From: an uncultured Lachnospiraceae bacterium
GTDB taxonomy: Bacteria; Bacillota; Clostridia; Lachnospirales; Lachnospiraceae
Direction: 5' to 3'
DNA length: 38,037 bases
Assembly: GCA_946629665.1 (NCBI GenBank)
Contig: CAMOYC010000004.1
Coordinates: forward strand, 1 to 38,037
Position numbers and translations under genes: made by a program
Shown: positions 34,088 to 38,037 of the stretch, piece after piece
How the letters are laid out: the number at the start of each line of letters is the position of its first letter
Numbering within the stretch: the first letter of the stretch is position 1
The notes under the pieces: model-generated
What the model was told of the DNA's origin: nothing
Seen by the model: only the letters and a program-made list of their open reading frames with translations
Databases searched by the model: none

Positions 34088-34836
34088 TCCGGCTTCGTCC
34101 TTTCTCCGTTCGTCTTCGTTCCGGCTGCTTCCAGAAGGTTTGCAAGCTCCTCCCCGGTCAGTTCCCGGTATCCTCCGGGCTTTAAAGTCTCATCCAGGAC
34201 CAGGGGGCCCATGGAAAGACGCTTCAGGTAAAGCACCTCCCTTCCCACTTTATGGGCCATCCGTTTGACCTGGTGGAATTTCCCTTCCCGAATGGTGATC
34301 CGGACATCATTTTCTTCCAGGGGTTCCAGCTTTGCAGGCATGGTCCGTTTCTTCTCCCCGATATCCAGACCCTGGCGGAAAGCTTCAATCTCCTTGTCTC
34401 CCACCGGCCCGTCCAGCCTGGCAAAGTAGGTTTTATCCACATGCCTGCGGGGAGAAAGCAGCCGGTGGGCCAGGGCTCCGTCGTTGGTGATCAGGAGCAG
34501 GCCTTCGGTATCCTTATCCAGCCTTCCCACGGGGAAAAGGTCGGGGTCCGGTCGGTCGATCAGGTCCAGCACGGTCCGGTCCCGGTCATCTTCTGTGGCG
34601 GAAACCACTCCCTGGGGTTTATGGAGCATCAGGTAGATGTACTCCTGGTATCCCAGGGTTTTCCCGTCAAGACTTACCCGGGCCTGGGGGCTGACCTTCC
34701 TGTCCGGTTTTTTCTCCGGACTGCCGTCCACCGTCACCCGGCCGGCCTTGATCTGTTTTCTGGCATCGCTGCGGGTCAGTCCCGCTGCCTTGCAGATATA
34801 TTTATCCAGTCTGATCTGTTTTTCTTTCTCTTCCAT
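34084..34836 (-). CDS. RsuA/RluB-family pseudouridine synthase
   Basis: A 250-aa enzyme. An S4 domain (RLDKYICKAAGLTRSDARKQIK, 9-30) is followed by the catalytic domain with D107 in GRLDKDTEGLLL and the FHQVKRMAHKVG motif. Such enzymes make pseudouridine 516 in 16S rRNA (RsuA) or 2605 in 23S rRNA (RluB); I cannot separate them here. ATG 34836 is preferred, with GAGG upstream; an ATG seven codons earlier has its own copy of the same site, because a 21-base segment is duplicated (34830-34871). It follows the RsmF-like gene after 54 bases. Confidence 0.93.
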   Translation of the reverse strand: MEEKEKQIRLDKYICKAAGLTRSDARKQIKAGRVTVDGSPEKKPDRKVSPQARVSLDGKTLGYQEYIYLMLHKPQGVVSATEDDRDRTVLDLIDRPDPDLFPVGRLDKDTEGLLLITNDGALAHRLLSPRRHVDKTYFARLDGPVGDKEIEAFRQGLDIGEKKRTMPAKLEPLEENDVRITIREGKFHQVKRMAHKVGREVLYLKRLSMGPLVLDETLKPGGYRELTGEELANLLEAAGTKTNGERTKPE

Positions 34837-34871
34837 CTGATCCTCACATCGATCCATCTGCTTCTCACATC
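34830..34871. repeat. 21-bp tandem repeat duplicating a ribosome site and start codon
   Basis: Two 21-base units (34830-34850 and 34851-34871) agree at 17 of 21 positions. Each contains, on the minus strand, GATGTGAG, a purine stretch and ATGG, and the offset is in frame. The RsuA-family gene thus has two consecutive start sites, at 34857 and 34836. Confidence 0.75.
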
Positions 34872-34890
34872 CGGTCCGGCCGGCAACAGC

Positions 34891-36417
34891 TCACTGCATC
34901 CTCCAGCCGGGCTGGTACTTATTCTTCAGTCTTCCCCGGCTCAGCTTGCCCCAGCCGAGGGGATAATCCTCCACACAGATCAGGGCCCAGCCATCCTTGC
35001 CATCCACCTCTATGGTCTCCCCCTTCAGATAGCGTTCCACTCTCTCATCTTCCATGGCCAGGACCACCGTATTCGGAAAGGCGGCAGGATCCAGGGCCAT
35101 GGCCAGGGCCTGGGAGGGCTGAAAACGACCTTTTTTGAAGTCTCCCAGATAGAGGCCGGATCGAAGAGTGCGGACCCGGCGAAAATCCGGGCAGACCGGC
35201 GGGAGAAGAAATGCTCTTTCTTCCAGCACATAGATCCGCGACTGCCAGCCGGCAAGCTCTGCATTCCGGATGCTGCCGGTATAATCTTCCAGGGCTGCCA
35301 GGAGGGTCTGTCCTTCCGGCTTACCCGGCTCCGGACCTCTCCGGCCCCTGCGGCCGGATTCCGCCCGCCGTCCTCTGCCGGTCTTTCGTCCCTTCGGAGT
35401 CCCCCGGCTGTCCCGGGCCGTCAGGGTGCAGATCGTCTCCGGTTTCCAGGCAGGCTCCTTCTGGTCCTCCGAGTTCCCGGCTTTATGAAACAAAGCCGCA
35501 AACTGTCCTTCTCCCTCCACCTTGTGGGGAAGAAAGCGGCGGCAATTCTTTAAGATTTCTTTGTCAGGATGGTCCCGTAAATGCCCTGTCAGCCAATCCG
35601 GCCGGCCTTCCTCCACTCCCGGCCAGATTGGCAGGGGAAGAAGGTCCAGATCATCCATCTTGTCCAGGAAATACAGGACATTTTCTTCGTCTTCTTCCGG
35701 GGCGTAGGTGCAGGTCGAATAGAGCAGGCAGCCACCGGGGGCCAGCATGGCAAATGCCCGGTCCAGGATCTCCTTTTGCAAAGCAGCATACTTCTTTACC
35801 TGGTCCGGACTCCAGTCGGACTGCATCCCTTTCTCCTTGCGGAACATTCCTTCCCCGGAGCAGGGAGCGTCCACCAGGATTGCATCGAAAAAGCCGGGCC
35901 AGACCTCAGCCAGTTTTGCGGGAGCCTCACAGGTTACCAGGATATTCCCGGCCCCGAAAAGCTCCAGGTTTTTCAGCAGGGCCTTGCTGCGGGAAGCAGA
36001 AATGTCGTTGGAGACCAGGATACCCTGGCCGCCAAGCTTACCGGCGAGGGCAACCGACTTGCCTCCCGGTGCGGCACATAGATCCAGAACCCGGTCTCCC
36101 GGCCGGACCGGCAGAAAGGTTGCCGGCGCCATGGCGCTGGGTTCCTGCAGGTAATAAGCTCCTCCGTAGTAAAGAGGATGGCGGGACAGGCGCTCCGGGC
36201 CTCTGTAATAATACCCTTCAGGGCACCAGGGCACTTTCGCCAGTTCATTTTCTTCTTTACAAAGAAACCGGCGGATCAAATCCGCCGGCTTTGTTTTTAA
36301 TGGATTCACCCGAAGAGTCTGGCCATAGCCTTCCTGTGAAAAGCTGTCCGTATAGGCTTGAAAATCGTCCCCAAGCAGTTCTTGCATTCTGGTCTTGAAA
36401 CTCTCAGGCAGATTCAT
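34891..36417 (-). CDS. RsmF-like m5C rRNA methyltransferase
   Basis: A 508-aa NOL1/NOP2/sun-family methyltransferase. The SAM motif VLDLCAAPGGKS spans 110-121. C186 in DAPCSGEGMFRK and C236 in YSTCTYAPEEDEENV are the two catalytic-site cysteines. The GEGMFRK form and lack of a NusB domain point to RsmF/YebU rather than RsmB. The C-terminal 130 residues form the extra domain of this group. Residues about 334-369 form an arginine/glycine-rich linker. Substrate probably rRNA; position unknown. It starts 27 bases after the relQ stop. Confidence 0.92.
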   Translation of the reverse strand: MNLPESFKTRMQELLGDDFQAYTDSFSQEGYGQTLRVNPLKTKPADLIRRFLCKEENELAKVPWCPEGYYYRGPERLSRHPLYYGGAYYLQEPSAMAPATFLPVRPGDRVLDLCAAPGGKSVALAGKLGGQGILVSNDISASRSKALLKNLELFGAGNILVTCEAPAKLAEVWPGFFDAILVDAPCSGEGMFRKEKGMQSDWSPDQVKKYAALQKEILDRAFAMLAPGGCLLYSTCTYAPEEDEENVLYFLDKMDDLDLLPLPIWPGVEEGRPDWLTGHLRDHPDKEILKNCRRFLPHKVEGEGQFAALFHKAGNSEDQKEPAWKPETICTLTARDSRGTPKGRKTGRGRRAESGRRGRRGPEPGKPEGQTLLAALEDYTGSIRNAELAGWQSRIYVLEERAFLLPPVCPDFRRVRTLRSGLYLGDFKKGRFQPSQALAMALDPAAFPNTVVLAMEDERVERYLKGETIEVDGKDGWALICVEDYPLGWGKLSRGRLKNKYQPGWRMQ

Positions 36418-36444
36418 GGCAGTCCCTCCATCTGAAAATACTTT

Positions 36445-37248
36445 CTAAGAAATACTCTGCGCCCGATAGCCTTCCGATATGATGTCAAGCTGCTTGGAAA
36501 AATGCTGCAGCTGCACCAGGTCATCGAGCATATAAACCTTGTAAAATTCGTCCTGGATCTTAACCACTTCCCGTTCGTTGGCAACCCGATAAAGATTCTG
36601 GATATTGTTGAGGATATCCTTGACGATATTCTCCTTCTTCTTGAAGGAATTCTGTGCATCCATGATCTCGTCCCGCACCTCGGACATAGCCTTGTCCAGG
36701 TCGATGATCGCGCTGGAGGCATCGAGCAGATTCTGCTGCACATGAGCAGGGATCTTCTCTTTGTACTTGTACTGAAGTGAATGCTCGATGGTCGCCCAGA
36801 AATCCATGGCCATGGTCCGGATCTGGATCTCGGCATTCAGTTTTTTCGGGCCTTTGATGGTATTAACCGTATAATAAATGATCATATGATAACTGCGGTA
36901 ACCGCTGTCCTTCATATTCTTGACATAGTCCTTCTCGTACTTGACTTCCATGTCGGATCGATTCTTGATCAGTGCGACTACCCGGTCAATGTCTTCTACA
37001 AACTGACAGGTTATTCTCAGGCCGGCGATATCTTCGATCTTCTCTTCCAGTTCATTCATGGACACATCTTTCCGCTGCATCTTATCCAGAATACTGACGA
37101 TCGTCTTCACTCGTCCGATCACTGACTCGATAGGGGAATAAAGCCCCATATTCCTGTGTTCGCTGATCATGTGGTTAAACTTGATCAGCAGCTCATCTAC
37201 TGCAAGCTGATAAGGATCAAGAAGTTCTCTCCAGAGCTGTATCTCCAT
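36445..37248 (-). CDS. relQ: Small alarmone synthetase (RelQ/YjbM-like)
   Basis: A 267-aa GTP pyrophosphokinase that makes (p)ppGpp from ATP and GDP/GTP. The synthetase motifs are EDIAGLRIT (72-80), SGYRSYHMIIYY (115-126), EIQIRT (140-145) and FWATIEH (150-156). No HD hydrolase, TGS or ACT domain is present, so it is a stand-alone synthetase; hydrolysis must come from a bifunctional Rel elsewhere. It is longer than B. subtilis YjbM (about 210 aa) by a C-terminal helical extension (about 210-267). GGGGGTG nine bases upstream decides ATG 37248 over an ATG six codons earlier. Its own promoter is at 37294-37302. RelQ and YjbM name the same enzyme group. Confidence 0.93.
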   Translation of the reverse strand: MEIQLWRELLDPYQLAVDELLIKFNHMISEHRNMGLYSPIESVIGRVKTIVSILDKMQRKDVSMNELEEKIEDIAGLRITCQFVEDIDRVVALIKNRSDMEVKYEKDYVKNMKDSGYRSYHMIIYYTVNTIKGPKKLNAEIQIRTMAMDFWATIEHSLQYKYKEKIPAHVQQNLLDASSAIIDLDKAMSEVRDEIMDAQNSFKKKENIVKDILNNIQNLYRVANEREVVKIQDEFYKVYMLDDLVQLQHFSKQLDIISEGYRAQSIS

Positions 37249-37293
37249 AAAGTCACCCCCATTCACGCCTGTATATCTCTATTAGTTGGCAAT

Positions 37294-37302
37294 ATTATAA
37301 CA
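37294..37302 (-). promoter_or_regulatory. Extended -10 promoter of relQ
   Basis: On the minus strand, TGTTATAAT is an exact extended -10, 45 bases before the relQ start. A 7-T run sits near the -35 region without a good hexamer. It lies between rnhA and relQ; no terminator is visible after rnhA, so readthrough is possible as well. Confidence 0.7.
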
Positions 37303-37363
37303 TAACTGCCGGTAAAAAAATACTGTTGTTAAGAAAATTGTTAGTTATTTCATAAAAAGAAAT

Positions 37364-37858
37364 CTACTGATTCTTTGCTTCTGTCTCCAGGTAGCCGGTG
37401 TCTTCAAGCAGCCGGTCCCCCTCCGCCGCCGCCACCGCCAGCCGGTCACAGCGTTCATTCTCCGGATGGCCCGCGTGCCCTTTGACCCAGATGAACTCCA
37501 CCTGATGGGGCTCCTTAGCCCGGAGCATCCTCTTCCAGAGATCGATATTCTTCACGGGATTTCTGGTCCCCTGCTTCCAGTTCAGTCGTTCCCAGTTCTC
37601 GATCCATCCTTTCCGGAAGGTGTTGACCAGATACTGGGAGTCGGAATACAGGCTTACCTGGCAGGGTCTGGTCAGGGCCTCCAGTCCGACGATCGCAGCC
37701 AGGATCTCCATCCGGTTGTTGGTCGTCCTGCTGTAGCCGGCGGAAAAGACCCGCTCATGAAGCTTTCCCTGCGGATCCACATAATGGATGATCGTCCCGT
37801 AGCCTCCCGGTCCGGGATTGCCACGGGCAGACCCATCCGTATATATACTTACTTTCAT
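37364..37858 (-). CDS. rnhA: Ribonuclease HI
   Basis: A 164-aa RNase HI that cuts the RNA strand of RNA-DNA hybrids. [15 protein letters not shown] (7-21) carries D8. E51 in NNRMEILA, D73 in YSDSQYLVN and D138 in CDRLAVAAA complete the DEDD site, with [11 protein letters not shown] holding the catalytic histidine. Length and motifs fit type 1 RNase H. AGGAGG seven bases before the ATG sits inside the end of the upstream aminopeptidase gene, so the pair is coupled. Confidence 0.97.
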   Translation of the reverse strand: MKVSIYTDGSARGNPGPGGYGTIIHYVDPQGKLHERVFSAGYSRTTNNRMEILAAIVGLEALTRPCQVSLYSDSQYLVNTFRKGWIENWERLNWKQGTRNPVKNIDLWKRMLRAKEPHQVEFIWVKGHAGHPENERCDRLAVAAAEGDRLLEDTGYLETEAKNQ

Positions 37859-37869
37859 TCCTGTCCCTC

Positions 37870-38037
37870 CTAGAAAAAATAGGCGGAAATCAGTTGATAA
37901 AGACTCTCATAATCATCTGCCGCCATGGTTTCCCTGGCAGAATGCATGGCCAGCATGGGAGCGCCGATATCGCAGCCCGGCATGGGCAGGTCGGCCCCCA
38001 CCATGGGGCCTATGGTTGCCCCGCCGTGGATCGTGTT
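37870..38037 (-). CDS. M18-family aminopeptidase, C-terminal fragment
   Basis: Only the last 55 residues and the TAG stop are in the window. [33 protein letters not shown] matches the C-terminus of M18 aspartyl/leucyl aminopeptidases, where GSTIGP ... D(I/V)G-P-LSMHS is conserved and the His binds zinc. The family hydrolyses N-terminal residues from peptides in the cytoplasm. The stop overlaps the rnhA Shine-Dalgarno. Confidence 0.85.
   Translation of the reverse strand, partial: NTIHGGATIGPMVGADLPMPGCDIGAPMLAMHSARETMAADDYESLYQLISAYFF

Noticed and set aside
37330..37363. AT-rich dyad (ATTTC ... GAAAT) after rnhA as a terminator
   Set aside because: The stem is only five weak pairs and no T-tract follows in the right place.
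1..38037. CRISPR arrays, tRNA/rRNA genes, insertion sequences, prophage or attachment sites
   Set aside because: No regular repeat-spacer series, tRNA-like clover elements, transposase/integrase frames or flanking duplications were seen by eye.

Overview
The window looks like chromosomal core DNA from a Clostridia bacterium, most likely Lachnospiraceae (Bacillota). The evidence is the gene order yicC-remA-gmk-rpoZ ... priA-def-fmt-rsmB-rlmN-stp-prkC-rsgA-thiN, a PASTA kinase/PP2C pair, RecU, a small RelQ/YjbM-type alarmone synthetase, a MurE with the DNPR meso-DAP motif, and a DUF5716/DUF5717 pair that I associate with Lachnospiraceae. GC content is around half or slightly above by eye. I cannot name the genus.

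Layout: 35 protein genes are supported, all on the minus strand, so the window reads right to left. They are tightly packed, with many 4-nt ATGA overlaps and stop codons placed inside the next Shine-Dalgarno. No stretch over 300 bases lacks a gene; the largest gap is the 175 bases between priA and def. I saw no tRNA, rRNA, CRISPR array, insertion sequence, prophage or integron.

I infer these blocks, right to left. (1) 37.9-29.8 kb: end of an M18 aminopeptidase, rnhA, then a promoter and relQ, an RsmF-like methyltransferase, an RsuA-family pseudouridine synthase, a YgiQ radical-SAM protein, an SDR oxidoreductase, an RluA-family pseudouridine synthase and recU. The theme is RNA modification and stringent-response signalling. 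(2) 29.7-13.8 kb: a near-consensus promoter (TTGACG-17-TATAAT) feeds yicC-remA-gmk-rpoZ-vanZ-like-murE-priA. An extended -10 promoter then feeds def-fmt-rsmB-rlmN-stp-prkC-rsgA-thiN-nth. This joins nucleotide supply, RNA polymerase, cell wall, replication restart, protein N-terminus maturation, rRNA/tRNA methylation and Ser/Thr phospho-signalling. (3) purC on its own promoter, ending at a 10-bp-stem terminator. (4) 12.7-0 kb: dus, a secreted subtilase with a signal sequence and fibronectin-like C-terminus, an HD phosphohydrolase, a cytidylate-kinase-like protein, then DUF5717, DUF5716 and a TPR-like protein, and finally valS and folC.

The best candidate for an undescribed system is the 2.8-8.4 kb trio. 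The 381-aa DUF5716-type protein has an actin/Hsp70-like start and adenosine motif. Its C-terminal third carries what I read as the Hsp70 substrate-binding beta-domain signature. It sits between a 1165-aa partner, built of beta domains around a long helical repeat, and a small TPR-like protein. This suggests a divergent Hsp70-like machine with dedicated partners. A second curiosity is a plus-strand micro-transcription unit at 12743-12870. It has an extended -10, a 27-codon ORF ending in a lipobox-like motif, and a terminator directly after the stop. It is wedged between dus and purC.
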